A DNA stretch of 41,391 bases from Ruminiclostridium sp. (GTDB lineage Bacteria > Bacillota > Clostridia > Oscillospirales > Ruminococcaceae), in NCBI GenBank assembly GCA_017635095.1, contig JAGBMA010000087.1:1-41391 (forward strand), given 5' to 3'. Positions within the stretch are counted from its first letter, which is position 1. Each line of letters starts with the position of its first letter. The notes beneath the pieces are model-generated. The model was not told where the DNA came from. It made no database searches and worked only from the letters and a program-made list of their open reading frames with translations. Shown here piece by piece: positions 1 to 10,009 of this stretch. The position numbers and the translations under genes were made by a program.

Positions 1-21
1 CCGCATTTTGGGGTAGGTCTC

Positions 22-175
22 GGGAGGGCGCTCCCTCCTGAGCAGGTAGTACCGCGCAGTCTATGCAAAGCCCGCACTTGTTCGGGATTTGTATAGCCAG
101 CGGTGCTACCTGCCTATCGCCTCTGACCGCCGTAAATTTATTTGTTTGGCTATACTCGGCGGTCAGAGGCGATGA
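22..175. repeat. Three consecutive strong hairpins in noncoding DNA
   Basis: Three adjacent inverted repeats are visible. Positions 23-28 pair with 33-38. Positions 42-55 pair with 100-113, enclosing a second stem of 61-74 with 83-96, so that 42-113 folds as one long hairpin of about 27 pairs. Positions 116-132 pair perfectly (17 bp) with 157-173 around a 24-nt loop. I see no convincing gene in 1-360; the short open frames there have no good ribosome binding site and resemble nothing I know. The stretch could be a structured RNA, a palindromic repeat element, or the 3' region of a gene lying off the window. Confidence 0.6.
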
Positions 176-357
176 AAATAGCGGGCGCTGCCGATTTTCA
201 GCGGATTTGGTATCAGCGTGGTATCATTTCTTGTGCAAATTGGTATATGCAGTTTGGGGCGCGGGAATGCTGGTATCAGAACGACTCGGAATTGGTGTTA
301 GATGCGGAAATAACGGTATTACTGCGATGCTGTTCCGATATAGATAGAAATGAAGAA

Positions 358-402
358 TAAGAAACCCTGTATTGCTGAAAAAAAGCGATACAGGGCTTCT
401 TA
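358..402 (-). terminator. Rho-independent terminator of the anti-sigma operon (bidirectional)
   Basis: ACCCTGTAT at about 364-372 pairs with ATACAGGG at about 387-394, flanked by AAGAA and TTCTT. On the minus strand it lies immediately after the stop codon of the anti-sigma-like gene. A-rich and T-rich flanks on both sides would let it work in either direction. Confidence 0.75.
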
Positions 403-2796
403 TTATTCGGAAATGTTTTTTATATCTTCCGCCGGGTCAATGACCTCGCTGTCCGGGAAGGATATGCAGACCAGCGGACCCGTACACCAGCCCGTCGCTC
501 CGACCGCGGCTATCTTATCACCCGCTTTAACGGTGTCGCCCTCGCTGACGTAATAGTCGCTCAGGTGACTGTATCTCCACTTCCTGCCGTCGGCGGCCTG
601 TATCGTGATGTAAATACCTTCGCCCTGTCCGGGGACATTGCGCGAATTTGTCTCGATCACGGTACCGCCCGTTACCGCGAGTATCGGCTCGCCTTCCTCG
701 GCGGGGATATTGAAACGGTAGTCTGTGCTTGTATCGCCTGTCCATTCGTCGTGCGTGCGATATGTTATAACGTCTTTTTTCCAGTTCTCAAGCGGGAAGC
801 AGTATTCCTCGCCCGCATACTGTTTCAGAATGTTGAGGGCTTCTTCGCCTTCGTAGTAGCCTGTGCGGTAGCCGCTGTCATCTTCTGTAACGGCTGAGGT
901 ATTGTCTGCCGACGGGTATATCTGATTGCCGTTAACATATATTTCGCTGATATTCTGCGGATCAAACGGCTCTGCAACAAAGCCCACAAAGAATTCATTC
1001 TCAGAAACAGCTATATTATACGGATCAACCGTAAAGACTTTCACCTGCGTTCCGTTTTTCAAAAATACGGAAACATCAAACAAGCCTGCCTTATCTCCGT
1101 ATTCCGGATTTCCCTCCAACAGGAGACATATACCGCTTGAAACCGCTTCGACTGCTTCAAGACGTAGTTTTTCGACTGTTTCTGGAACAGGTATAGTTAT
1201 ATTTGTATCTGCCACAAATGAGGGTGCTGTTTGGGGCAGATACACCGTAAATGTCTTACTTGTTTCAGTATTCTTTTCCACGAAGTCAATGTTGACATAC
1301 TCCATAACGTACGGGTAAAACACGGCCTTTTTCATAACGACACGATTGCCCGAACGGTTCAGCTCATACCCATCGTTCACAAGTCCATACTCGCTCCCGA
1401 CTATCACATCATTCGTGACATCGGCGGGCGGTTCGTCATCGTAAATTACATCATAAGCCATATGCAGCGTCATTCCGTCAAAGGTACACCAGCGAGGTTC
1501 AACTGTAAGCCCGTCAAATACAAATCTTGTGTTTTCGGGGATTGCGACATCATATTTTGTGCCGCTGCTGACATACAAATCTGCAGTTACTGACGAGCTT
1601 ACGAGCGTTCCGGCTGGCGGCTCCTGCTTGAAAATGAAGCCTGCAGGCTCGTCGTATTCCATTTCTATGAAATTGAAGTTCCTGTTCTTGTCCTCAAGAT
1701 AGTCTCTTGCTTCGTCCTTTGTCATTCCGATGAAATTCTCGAACTCGATCTCGTCGCTGCCGTCGATGTTTATTTCCCTGCCGTTCACGGTCACTGACTT
1801 TAATGTATTGATATCCGTACCGTACAGTGCATACAGAAAATAATGTCTGTTCTCCGCGCTCATGTCGTTTACGTTGATTATTTCTGCTGTGAGCGGTTCG
1901 GAAGTTCCGTCGGTATAGTTTACGGAGGCTTCAAATGTGGGATTACTTATCGGATAATTTTCAACAACAAACCCGACTGTGTTCTTGCAGATATCGAAAT
2001 GTGTGAGCTTTGCCGTATCCGTTTCGGCTTTACCGATATACTTATCCGTATCGACCGACAGATACGGAGAGTCCTCGGGTATCTCGACCGTGAACTTATA
2101 CTGCTCGGTCATATCGGCGGAAACGGCGCTCTCGCTTCCCGGCATTATCCATATTTCGAGGCTTTCAAGCACGTCAAGGCTTGTATGCTTCCACATAAGC
2201 TCCGCCGTATTGCCGTTTGTAAACAGCAGCTGCGTTGTATCCTGCGGGTGTACTTTAACATTGCTGCCGAATACTCTCAATGCTATATCATTCTCAAAAT
2301 TGTCGGGAATACCGTTGTCGTAGATAATGTCATAGGTAAACTCAAGTGACATACCGTCATAAACAAATTGCTTCGGTTGCATCGTAAAGCCGTTGAACCT
2401 GTAAACGCAGTCCGACGGCACGGTGACCGGTATCATTGTCGAATCCGGCTGCGCATAGGCAGTCGTTTCCGATGTGTCGTGATATCCCGCACCCTGCACA
2501 TCCGGACCTTTCAGCCCGCCGTGCTCGTTGAGCCAGTTAAGCCCGAATACCGCTCCGGCAAGTACCGCGGCTGTTCCTGCTATTCCAAAGAACACATTGA
2601 GTGTCTTATGTGACTTTTTCGGCTCGATATATTCCGGAGTTATCTCCGTAAACTTCACTTTCCTTAAGTTTTCATTGTTATTGCTCATTTTTTTTGCCCT
2701 TTCTTGTACCGCTCTTACGAGTTCGTCATCGTCTGCGGGACGAAAAGAGCCTTTCAGTTCATTGATAGTATCGGTTATTGCCTTTTTGTATTCCAT
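403..2796 (-). CDS. Large membrane anti-sigma-like protein with PASTA and degenerate LytM (M23) domains
   Basis: About 797 residues. I chose the ATG at 2796 because AAGGGG lies 8 nt upstream and the gene then begins 4 nt after the sigma gene ends. Domain order: a short cytoplasmic N-terminus (about 1-65); one membrane segment (VFFGIAGTAAVLAGAVFGL); two copies of an extracellular module recognisable by YRFNGFTMQP..YDGMSLEF and TRFVFDGLTVEP..FDGMTLHM; a PASTA-like domain between them (FIGMTKDEARDYLE ... KQEPPAGTLV); and a C-terminal M23/LytM-type fold (AVTGGTVIE ... YSHLSDYYVSEGDTVKAGD ... GATGWCTGP). The usual M23 zinc ligands look lost: the HxxxD position reads YRFNIPA and the final HxH position reads LVCISF. 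Only the His of SHL is seen. This suggests a wall-sensing rather than an enzymatic role. By position it is probably the regulator of the sigma factor just upstream; that role is inferred. Confidence 0.75.
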   Translation of the reverse strand: MEYKKAITDTINELKGSFRPADDDELVRAVQERAKKMSNNNENLRKVKFTEITPEYIEPKKSHKTLNVFFGIAGTAAVLAGAVFGLNWLNEHGGLKGPDVQGAGYHDTSETTAYAQPDSTMIPVTVPSDCVYRFNGFTMQPKQFVYDGMSLEFTYDIIYDNGIPDNFENDIALRVFGSNVKVHPQDTTQLLFTNGNTAELMWKHTSLDVLESLEIWIMPGSESAVSADMTEQYKFTVEIPEDSPYLSVDTDKYIGKAETDTAKLTHFDICKNTVGFVVENYPISNPTFEASVNYTDGTSEPLTAEIINVNDMSAENRHYFLYALYGTDINTLKSVTVNGREINIDGSDEIEFENFIGMTKDEARDYLEDKNRNFNFIEMEYDEPAGFIFKQEPPAGTLVSSSVTADLYVSSGTKYDVAIPENTRFVFDGLTVEPRWCTFDGMTLHMAYDVIYDDEPPADVTNDVIVGSEYGLVNDGYELNRSGNRVVMKKAVFYPYVMEYVNIDFVEKNTETSKTFTVYLPQTAPSFVADTNITIPVPETVEKLRLEAVEAVSSGICLLLEGNPEYGDKAGLFDVSVFLKNGTQVKVFTVDPYNIAVSENEFFVGFVAEPFDPQNISEIYVNGNQIYPSADNTSAVTEDDSGYRTGYYEGEEALNILKQYAGEEYCFPLENWKKDVITYRTHDEWTGDTSTDYRFNIPAEEGEPILAVTGGTVIETNSRNVPGQGEGIYITIQAADGRKWRYSHLSDYYVSEGDTVKAGDKIAAVGATGWCTGPLVCISFPDSEVIDPAEDIKNISE

Positions 2797-2800
2797 TTGA

Positions 2801-3277
2801 TCAGCCCCTTTCATATTCAATAAGTTTCCGCAGCTTCTCACGCCCGCGCCTGAGTCGTCCTTTTACAGCCGCCGTGCTTATTCCGATCATCTTCGCTGAC
2901 TCTTCGTCCGTATATCCCTCAAAATAGTGGAGATACAGCACAGCGCGCAGCTTCGGGTCAAGTGACATCATTGCATTTCTGATCTCGCTTCCGGTATCGG
3001 AATTATTATCCGGCAGTTCCTTTATGCTGTCGAGAGAAACAGAGTTTTTATGCCAGCTTGATCTGATAAGGTTCAGGCTGCTGTTTATCGCGCAGCGAAG
3101 CAGCCACGCCTTGACGTGCTCATCGTTTTTGAACTCGCCGGTGTGTATGTATAGCTTCAGGAAAACGTCCTGGACTATATCCTCCGCATCGGCGGGATTT
3201 TTCACGATAAACAAAGCTGCGTTCGTGACGTTGGCGCGGTATAGCTCTACATACCGTTTCAATTCATTTCCGGACAT
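2801..3277 (-). CDS. ECF RNA polymerase sigma factor
   Basis: 158 residues, the normal length of an ECF sigma-70 factor. Region 2 contains the DAEDIVQDVFLKLY core-binding motif and region 4 contains DEESAKMIGISTAAVKGRLRRG, a helix-turn-helix for -35 recognition. It is followed after 4 nt by the membrane anti-sigma-like gene, the classical ECF/anti-sigma arrangement, so it is probably held inactive at the membrane until an envelope signal arrives. The start is supported by AAGGAGAG just upstream of the ATG at 3277. The target regulon cannot be told from the window. Confidence 0.9.
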   Translation of the reverse strand: MSGNELKRYVELYRANVTNAALFIVKNPADAEDIVQDVFLKLYIHTGEFKNDEHVKAWLLRCAINSSLNLIRSSWHKNSVSLDSIKELPDNNSDTGSEIRNAMMSLDPKLRAVLYLHYFEGYTDEESAKMIGISTAAVKGRLRRGREKLRKLIEYERG

Positions 3278-3374
3278 CTGATTTCTCTCCTTATGTGAAA
3301 GCGCTTTCTATATGTAAAACAATTGAGAAAGGGCAAACGATACCTCCAAGATAAAATTCGGCGTTATAGACAAC

Positions 3375-3403
3375 ATTATACACTGTTTTTACAGCAAATG
3401 CAA
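3375..3403 (-). promoter_or_regulatory. Sigma-A-type promoter for the sigma/anti-sigma operon
   Basis: On the minus strand TTGCAT (3398-3403) and TATAAT (3375-3380) are separated by exactly 17 nt and read toward the ECF sigma gene, about 100 nt away. Confidence 0.6.
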
Positions 3404-4270
3404 CAACAGAAACGTTAAGTTCCCCCGATTTGGTATAAAATCGGTCAAAAAAAGGTCATGGGAAACAGCCCTCGCATGAGGTATATTATAAGTAGAGGGT
3501 CGGCTTCGGTTTAATAAAGTATGTTTTTCGCGTTTTTCGTCAAATAGCCGTCAAATTGCGCTCATAGAGTTCGGCTCGGTTTGGCAGTATAATATAAATA
3601 GGACGGTATTGGTAGCCAACGAAAACTGCACAACCCGCCCCAAGCGAGTTGCCGCCGCCGATTACATTTATATCGAGTCCGCAGTAATCAGCTTGACCGC
3701 ATTCCATATATAGAATGCGACCCCCGAAAAAAGATATTTATTCTGTTTATGGCATATACGGCGCAGCCTCGCTGTTTGTGGTATGCTTATACCTGAAAAG
3801 AAAGTGCCGACATCGGGTGCGAGCTATTCCTTATCACATTTGCACAAAAGCCTATCCCCAGCATTGTCGATAACGCTGATTTAAAATGAAAATTGTGTGA
3901 AACTACCGCAAAAAACGCAGTTTATTTTCCCTCTTTATGAGAGACCTTTTATCGGACAGTCGATTTCTGATTTGCGAGAACTACGGGATAGGCGAAAAAA
4001 TACACAAATGAACATCGTTCCAAAGTCGCTTACCCAGCAACTTGCACGAACTTTCTGAAAATATCAAAAATGCGAGTGATTTACCCTTAAAAAACGATGT
4101 TAAATTTTCCCTTATAGTGAGAGGGAAAATAACCGGTCAAGCAGATACATAAAAAATGACCGGGGTCGGTCAAAACACTAAACAGACGGTATCCGTACAC
4201 CGGCTTAAAATACTTGCTAACGCAAGCAGAGTTTGTGTATCGTTGAGAAGTTTTGATGCTATTAATTTTT
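3404..4270. other. Noncoding block, probable left boundary region of the outer ICE
   Basis: No credible gene was found in 867 bp. Visible structure: a hairpin at about 3424-3443 (CCGATTT/AAAATCGG); a hairpin at about 3709-3719 (GCATTC/GAATGC); a 9-bp inverted repeat GCCTATCCC (3850-3858) with GGGATAGGC (3985-3993); and two related palindromic motifs about 180 bp apart, around 3923-3945 (TTTTCCCTC..GAGAG) and 4104-4128 (TTTTCCC..GAGAGGGAAAA). A TATAAT at about 3588 faces right without a clear -35. The ICE left attachment site is expected between the chromosomal operon and the outward-reading recombinase, but the partner end lies outside the window, so it cannot be pinned down. Confidence 0.45.
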
Positions 4271-6074
<1,804 letters not shown>

Positions 6075-6093
6075 CTATTAAAAAGACCTACAG

Positions 6094-6285
6094 TTATATC
6101 TCAGATAATAATTCTTCCGCGTCACTTATCATGAGCCGCTTTAATATATCCTCAAGCGTTTCGCTGCACTCAAGGTTAAAATGCGTCTCGACGATAAATG
6201 TCGTGTATCCGAACTTATATTCTGATACCGTTGATTTTAAAGGTTCTGTTTTATTGTACTCTCCCACTTTCACGCTCCCTTTCAC
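6094..6285 (-). CDS. tnpW: TnpW-like transposon-encoded protein of the outer ICE
   Basis: Up to 63 residues. The core GYTTFIVETHFN..CSETLEDILKRL matches the small TnpW family found beside large serine recombinases, whose usual pattern is 'TTY.V.VHF..T..ET..DK..RL'. Several GTG codons near the start compete; the third (about 6267) sits best behind the AAAGGGAG. It lies about 180 bp upstream of the recombinase on the same strand. Its function is not established; an accessory role in excision is only a guess. It is a distant relative of the tnpW at 21891-22061. Confidence 0.65.
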   Translation of the reverse strand: MKGSVKVGEYNKTEPLKSTVSEYKFGYTTFIVETHFNLECSETLEDILKRLMISDAEELLSEI

Positions 6286-6334
6286 TGCGTAGTTGGATTT
6301 GAGAGCGGATTATCCAGTAGCCGGCTGAATAAGT

Positions 6335-6375
6335 CCTCTCATAAGTACCTACAACAAAGCTACTTTTTGAAAGGC
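6335..6375 (-). repeat. 41-bp inverted repeat copy A, in front of tnpW
   Basis: Read on the minus strand, this segment matches 13838-13878 over about 41 nt with roughly four mismatches, including an exact 19-nt stretch (TGTAGGTACTTATGAGAGG, at 6335-6353 here). It precedes the TnpW gene by about 50 bp, just as copy B precedes pcfB by about 48 bp. It may be a shared leader or operator. Confidence 0.8.
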
Positions 6376-6484
6376 TGTTTTGCCCGGAATATGAAAGTTT
6401 GGAGAAAATCACAAAAATATCTTTTCTGTTTGTTCAGATTATATATATTGCACCATATATACACGATAATATGATTTATCTCAC

Positions 6485-6513
6485 TTGACTTGAAATGCGA
6501 TATATGATAGAAT
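6485..6513 (+). promoter_or_regulatory. Sigma-A-type promoter of the 6548-7535 operon
   Basis: TTGACT (6485-6490) and TAGAAT (6508-6513) with a 17-nt spacer, about 35 nt before the start codon at 6548. Confidence 0.75.
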
Positions 6514-6547
6514 ATGAATATGAAAAACGGTATTAAGGAGAATAGCG

Positions 6548-6814
6548 ATGTCCGAACTTAAAGAGCAAATTAAAGAGCTTACCCTGCTGCTCATGTATGC
6601 GACTGCGTTTAAGCAGACCGGAAGATATGAAAGCGATTATTGGCAGGCGTGGAAGGGTTATGATTTTGACGCTATGAATGAGCTGAATGACGAAGAACTT
6701 ATTTATGACGAGAAGCATAAAAGTAAGTCGGTCGTTATAACCGACACGGGTATTGAGAAGGCAAAACAATTGGCGGAGAAATACGGGATCGACATTTCCG
6801 GATTAAACAGATAA
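6548..6814 (+). CDS. DUF6429-like small protein
   Basis: 88 residues, with AAGGAG placed well before the ATG. The sequence LTLLLMYATAFKQTG, followed by AWKGYDFDAMNELNDEELI and KSKSVVITDTGIEKAKQL, resembles the DUF6429 family as I recall it; the second half has a winged-helix-like look (…ELIYDEKHKSKSVVITDTG). No function is known to me. It is the first gene of a three-gene plus-strand operon with its own promoter, close to the ICE integration module. A DNA-binding role is conceivable but not shown. Confidence 0.6.
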   Translation: MSELKEQIKELTLLLMYATAFKQTGRYESDYWQAWKGYDFDAMNELNDEELIYDEKHKSKSVVITDTGIEKAKQLAEKYGIDISGLNR

Positions 6815-6833
6815 TAAGCACAGGAGACGTATA

Positions 6834-7103
6834 ATGCCAAAAGAGAATTTACTTAACCGCGACCTTTACCGAAAGATCAAATCTATGGATAAAGCTGCTA
6901 TGGAGCAGACTTTGAACAACATCTATGAAATGGGTGCTAAAGATGCTCTTGCAAACGCTGCTATTGACCTTGATATGGACAAGCTCCGTTCGGAGATAAG
7001 TGCTGTCAACGGTATCGGCGACAAGCGCCTGGAACAGATAATGGAGATCATTCGGAGAAATATTGCAGAAGCTGACAGCAGCGGCGCAAAAGCTCAGTCA
7101 TAA
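6834..7103 (+). CDS. Small helix-hairpin-helix protein
   Basis: 89 residues behind a good AGGAG. I recognise no family over the whole length. The C-terminal half contains LRSEISAVNGIGDKRLEQIMEII, whose VNGIGDKRLEQI core has the hairpin glycines of a helix-hairpin-helix motif that contacts the DNA backbone without sequence specificity. It sits 19 nt after the DUF6429-like gene and 21 nt before the next, so the three are probably co-transcribed. Confidence 0.6.
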   Translation: MPKENLLNRDLYRKIKSMDKAAMEQTLNNIYEMGAKDALANAAIDLDMDKLRSEISAVNGIGDKRLEQIMEIIRRNIAEADSSGAKAQS

Positions 7104-7124
7104 AAATGGTAGTGGTACAAAGAT

Positions 7125-7535
7125 ATGAAAGTATATTTAAACTCACATTTATATATTTTTGTCATTCCTATGGATGTTTTGAAAGCTGCCGGGGAGCCGC
7201 TGTTCCTGTCGTTATATTACAAGAAAGATGACAGAGTAATCGCATTAGTACCGGAAAACAAGGAAACGAAGGATAACTTTGATATTCCTGAAAAAATATA
7301 CAACGGGAACTGGAAGGGCTTGAAATTTTACGGTAATGATTTCGGCAGAATGATATGCCGGGATCAGAATTGGCGCTATTCAAATCAGCAAATGGAGATA
7401 CAACCGACATTCACCAAAGAACATGGTATTATATTGCATTTAGACCGAGCTGTTACATCAAACGATGAGATAATCGGAAGCGAATATCCTCTCCCTGTCT
7501 CACAGTATAAAGACTTTTGGGAAGATGATGAATAA
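7125..7535 (+). CDS. Hypothetical protein, ICE accessory
   Basis: 136 residues. I recognise no family. It is a mixed alpha/beta-looking soluble protein rich in aromatic residues (SLYYKKDD, YNGNWKGLKFYGNDFGR, QNWRYSNQQ) with an acidic end (FWEDDE). No signal peptide, membrane segment or metal motif is visible. The ribosome binding site is weak, which fits coupling to the gene 21 nt upstream. It is AT-rich, like its two operon partners. Confidence 0.55.
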   Translation: MKVYLNSHLYIFVIPMDVLKAAGEPLFLSLYYKKDDRVIALVPENKETKDNFDIPEKIYNGNWKGLKFYGNDFGRMICRDQNWRYSNQQMEIQPTFTKEHGIILHLDRAVTSNDEIIGSEYPLPVSQYKDFWEDDE

Positions 7536-7548
7536 TTTCAAAAAAGTC

Positions 7549-7577
7549 TTTACAAATCATGTTTTATGTGATATGAT
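7549..7577 (+). promoter_or_regulatory. Sigma-A-type promoter of the DUF6465 gene
   Basis: TTTACA (7549-7554) and TATGAT (7572-7577) with a 17-nt spacer, about 67 nt before the ATG. Confidence 0.7.
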
Positions 7578-7644
7578 AAAAGACAATAAATAAGGCGCTG
7601 CCTTTATCGTTACAAAACAATTACTGGATTCGGAGGACATTCTT

Positions 7645-8352
7645 ATGGCAAGAAAAGCAAAAGTCACAAAAGCACCGGAGATCAAGGAGACAGTAAAGGC
7701 TGCTCCTGCTGATGAAACAAAAGAACCTGCAAAGCCCGAAGTTAAGGCTGAACCGAAGAAGCCGGGCAGGAAGCCTGCCGTGAAGAAAGCTGCAACAAAT
7801 GCAGATGCCGAAAAGCATGACATAGTTCGTGTTCCGGACGAGGTAGCTAAAGATGTTAAGATAACTGTTGATGTTAAAGATGAACCGAAGGTAATAGAGA
7901 TAAAAGAACCTGATAAGAAAGTTGCAAAGGAACCGGGTAGAAAGTCTGCTGCAAATACAAAGGAAGAAGCTAAAACCGCTGCAACCGCTCCTGTTGCCAA
8001 AACAAAGGACGCTACTAAAAAGGCAGGTAGAAAAACTGCTGCAAAGAAAGAAGCAGCTCCTGTAAAGTCAAAGGCTGATACAGCTCCAAAGAAAGCAGGG
8101 CGGAAACCTGCAACAAAGAAAACTGCCGATACAAAACCTAAAGCCGCTGCAATAGGTGATACAAGCGCAACTATAAAGGTTCAGTTCGGCGGCGCTGAAT
8201 ATGACATTGAAGCTATAAAGCAGGCTGTTGAAGCTGATTGCAAGGCTAATGTCAAGGGCAGAGTCAAAACACTTGAAATATATGTAAAGCCGGAAGATCA
8301 TGCTGTTTACTATGTTGCAAACTCCGATGCCGGGCATAAAATAGACCTATAA
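7645..8352 (+). CDS. DUF6465-like, histone H1-like basic protein with AT-hook-type repeats
   Basis: 235 residues, with GGAGGA before the ATG. The first 165 residues are low-complexity, rich in Lys, Ala, Pro and Thr, with four repeats of the type KKPGRKPAVKK, KEPGRKSAA, KKAGRKTAAKK and KKAGRKPATKK. These resemble AT-hooks and the tails of bacterial H1-like proteins. The last 65 residues form a compact domain (VQFGGAEYDIEAIKQ ... LEIYVKPEDHAVYYVAN) that I associate with DUF6465. It probably binds DNA non-specifically; an effect on ICE nucleoid structure or silencing is inference. It has its own promoter and terminator. Confidence 0.75.
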   Translation: MARKAKVTKAPEIKETVKAAPADETKEPAKPEVKAEPKKPGRKPAVKKAATNADAEKHDIVRVPDEVAKDVKITVDVKDEPKVIEIKEPDKKVAKEPGRKSAANTKEEAKTAATAPVAKTKDATKKAGRKTAAKKEAAPVKSKADTAPKKAGRKPATKKTADTKPKAAAIGDTSATIKVQFGGAEYDIEAIKQAVEADCKANVKGRVKTLEIYVKPEDHAVYYVANSDAGHKIDL

Positions 8353-8356
8353 AAGT

Positions 8357-8395
8357 AATGGAGAGCCTTTACAATCGTAAAAGCTCTCCATTTTA
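8357..8395. terminator. Bidirectional terminator between DUF6465 and rmuC
   Basis: ATGGAGAGC (8358-8366) pairs perfectly with GCTCTCCAT (8383-8391), followed by TTTT. It lies between two convergent genes. Confidence 0.8.
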
Positions 8396-8411
8396 TATAT
8401 TGTAATGAAAA

Positions 8412-9710
8412 TCATTCCGGAGTATCGTCTGTATTCTTTGCAACGCTGTCAATGAGCTTGCCGGCAAGATCATCATCGGTCAGCTCGGTGATACCTCGGA
8501 GAGCTCGGTTTATAGCATTTGTCCTCGTGCCAATAAGCGAATCAAGCCTGTTTTCGGTCTGTTTTAGGTTCCTGCGCATACCCTCAAGCTCAGACTCGAA
8601 CCTGCCAAATTCTTTCTTTGCGGCTTCGAGGATACGCTGTATCTCGGCGCTCTTTTGCTGCATACGAAGCGCCTGAAAGCCTATCCGGAAGCTGTTTAGC
8701 ATAGCTGACATGGTGGACGGTCCGGCAATGTTTATGTGCATTGTCTGCAATTCCGCAACAAGTCCGGCGGTGCTGACGATCTCGGAATACAATCCCTCGG
8801 AGGACAAAAACATTATCGCAAAGTCCATAGTTGACGGCGGCGATATGTATTTGTCGTGTATGCTCTTTGCTTCGGCTTTTATGACATTCTGCAAATTCTT
8901 CCGGCAGCGTTCGATCTCGTCCCGGTTTCCGGTATTTATTGCATCGACAAGGGCTTCATAGCTGTCACCGGGGAACTTGGAATCAATCGGCAGATATACG
9001 GGAGTATTATCCGTACCGGGAAATCTTATTGCAAAATCTACCAGCGTTCCATTACCGATAATGTCCGCCTGTTTTACATACTGGTCGGGAGTGAGTATAT
9101 CCTGCAAAATTGCTTCAAGCTGTACCTCACCAAAGTTGCCGCGCGTCTTGACATTTGACAGCACTTTTTTCAGGTCGGTGACATTAGACGCGACGCTCTG
9201 CATTTCTCCGAGCCCCTTTGAAATGCTTATAAGCTGCTCGTTGACCGTTCTGAATGATTCGTTTATCTTCTTGTCGAGAGTATCCTGCAGCTTCTCGTTG
9301 ACCGTACCGTTTATCTTGTCAAGGCTCTCCTTGTTCTCGGTGCGGAGCTTATCAATGCTGCTGATAAGAGTGCCGTTCAGCTTGTCGAAATGCTCGGAGT
9401 TCTCTTTCATCAGCTTGGTGATGCTGTCTGCATTTGAAACATTGATGTCGTTCATCTTTTGCAGAACATCGGCTTTAAGCTCGGAGAAGCTGCTTTCGAT
9501 TGACTTTATAAGAGCTTCGTTATGTTGCAGCGTGGTTTGAATGACCGCTATACTTTTGTCATGCCCACGGCTCTCGATGTCAATGGTTTTCTTAAGTTCC
9601 AGCAGCTTATCGTTCACATTCTTGGTCTTATTCCTGCCTGCGAGAATGATACACAGCAGTATCAGGTTCAGACAAGAGCATACCGCTATAATTATCGTTA
9701 ATATATCCAT
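8412..9710 (-). CDS. rmuC: RmuC-family DNA recombination protein
   Basis: About 432 residues from the ATG at 9710, chosen because it starts just after the upstream gene ends and the first residues form the expected N-terminal membrane anchor (ILTIIIAVCSCLNLILLCIIL). A long coiled coil follows (about 35-180), then the RmuC core: RGNFGEVQLEAILQDIL, LPIDSKFPGDSYEALV, PPSTMDFAIMFLSSEGLY and GPSTMSAMLNSFRIGFQAL. RmuC proteins belong to the PD-(D/E)XK-like nuclease fold; in E. coli, RmuC limits rearrangements at inverted repeats. It is the last gene of the minus-strand ImmR-ImmA-WYL operon, an unusual place for it. Its job in the ICE, whether recombination control or defence, is not shown. Confidence 0.85.
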   Translation of the reverse strand: MDILTIIIAVCSCLNLILLCIILAGRNKTKNVNDKLLELKKTIDIESRGHDKSIAVIQTTLQHNEALIKSIESSFSELKADVLQKMNDINVSNADSITKLMKENSEHFDKLNGTLISSIDKLRTENKESLDKINGTVNEKLQDTLDKKINESFRTVNEQLISISKGLGEMQSVASNVTDLKKVLSNVKTRGNFGEVQLEAILQDILTPDQYVKQADIIGNGTLVDFAIRFPGTDNTPVYLPIDSKFPGDSYEALVDAINTGNRDEIERCRKNLQNVIKAEAKSIHDKYISPPSTMDFAIMFLSSEGLYSEIVSTAGLVAELQTMHINIAGPSTMSAMLNSFRIGFQALRMQQKSAEIQRILEAAKKEFGRFESELEGMRRNLKQTENRLDSLIGTRTNAINRALRGITELTDDDLAGKLIDSVAKNTDDTPE

Positions 9711-9718
9711 ATTCCTGT

Positions 9719-9994
9719 CTATACCTCGTTCGGCACACGGTCGAGATACTCCGCTTGCTTGGCTTTGTTGAGGTTCTCGAAATTCTCGATTATCATATCT
9801 CCGCACATTGAGAAGCGCTGGGGCATGAGAGGATTTGCGTACTTATAGTCTATATCCGCAAAATCCCCATCAAGGGTAATGGTTATGCCGACAAGTTCAT
9901 TGCGGGGCTGATTCCTCCGTCCGCGCAATATGTATTCCTGCAATTCTTGGTCGGAGATCATACCGCCGTTGATCGTTACTTTTACTTCCTGCAT
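9719..9994 (-). CDS. Hypothetical 91-residue protein
   Basis: A good GGAGGA precedes the ATG at 9994. I do not recognise the family. The sequence has a beta-rich N-terminus (MQEVKVTINGGMI), a basic segment (RGRRNQPRN), and a strand-like core (ELVGITITLDGDFADIDYKY). It ends 8 nt before rmuC starts and lies downstream of the WYL regulator, so it belongs to that operon. No catalytic motif is visible. Confidence 0.6.
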   Translation of the reverse strand: MQEVKVTINGGMISDQELQEYILRGRRNQPRNELVGITITLDGDFADIDYKYANPLMPQRFSMCGDMIIENFENLNKAKQAEYLDRVPNEV

Positions 9995-10009
9995 ACAGTC
10001 CTCCGCCGA

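Noticed and set aside
115-175. Invertible promoter flanked by 17-bp inverted repeats
   Set aside because: The spacer is only 24 nt and holds no recognisable promoter; a hairpin is simpler.
63-360. Two overlapping short open frames at the left edge
   Set aside because: They run through strong hairpins, have no ribosome binding site and unusual composition (many Cys and Trp); no family resemblance.
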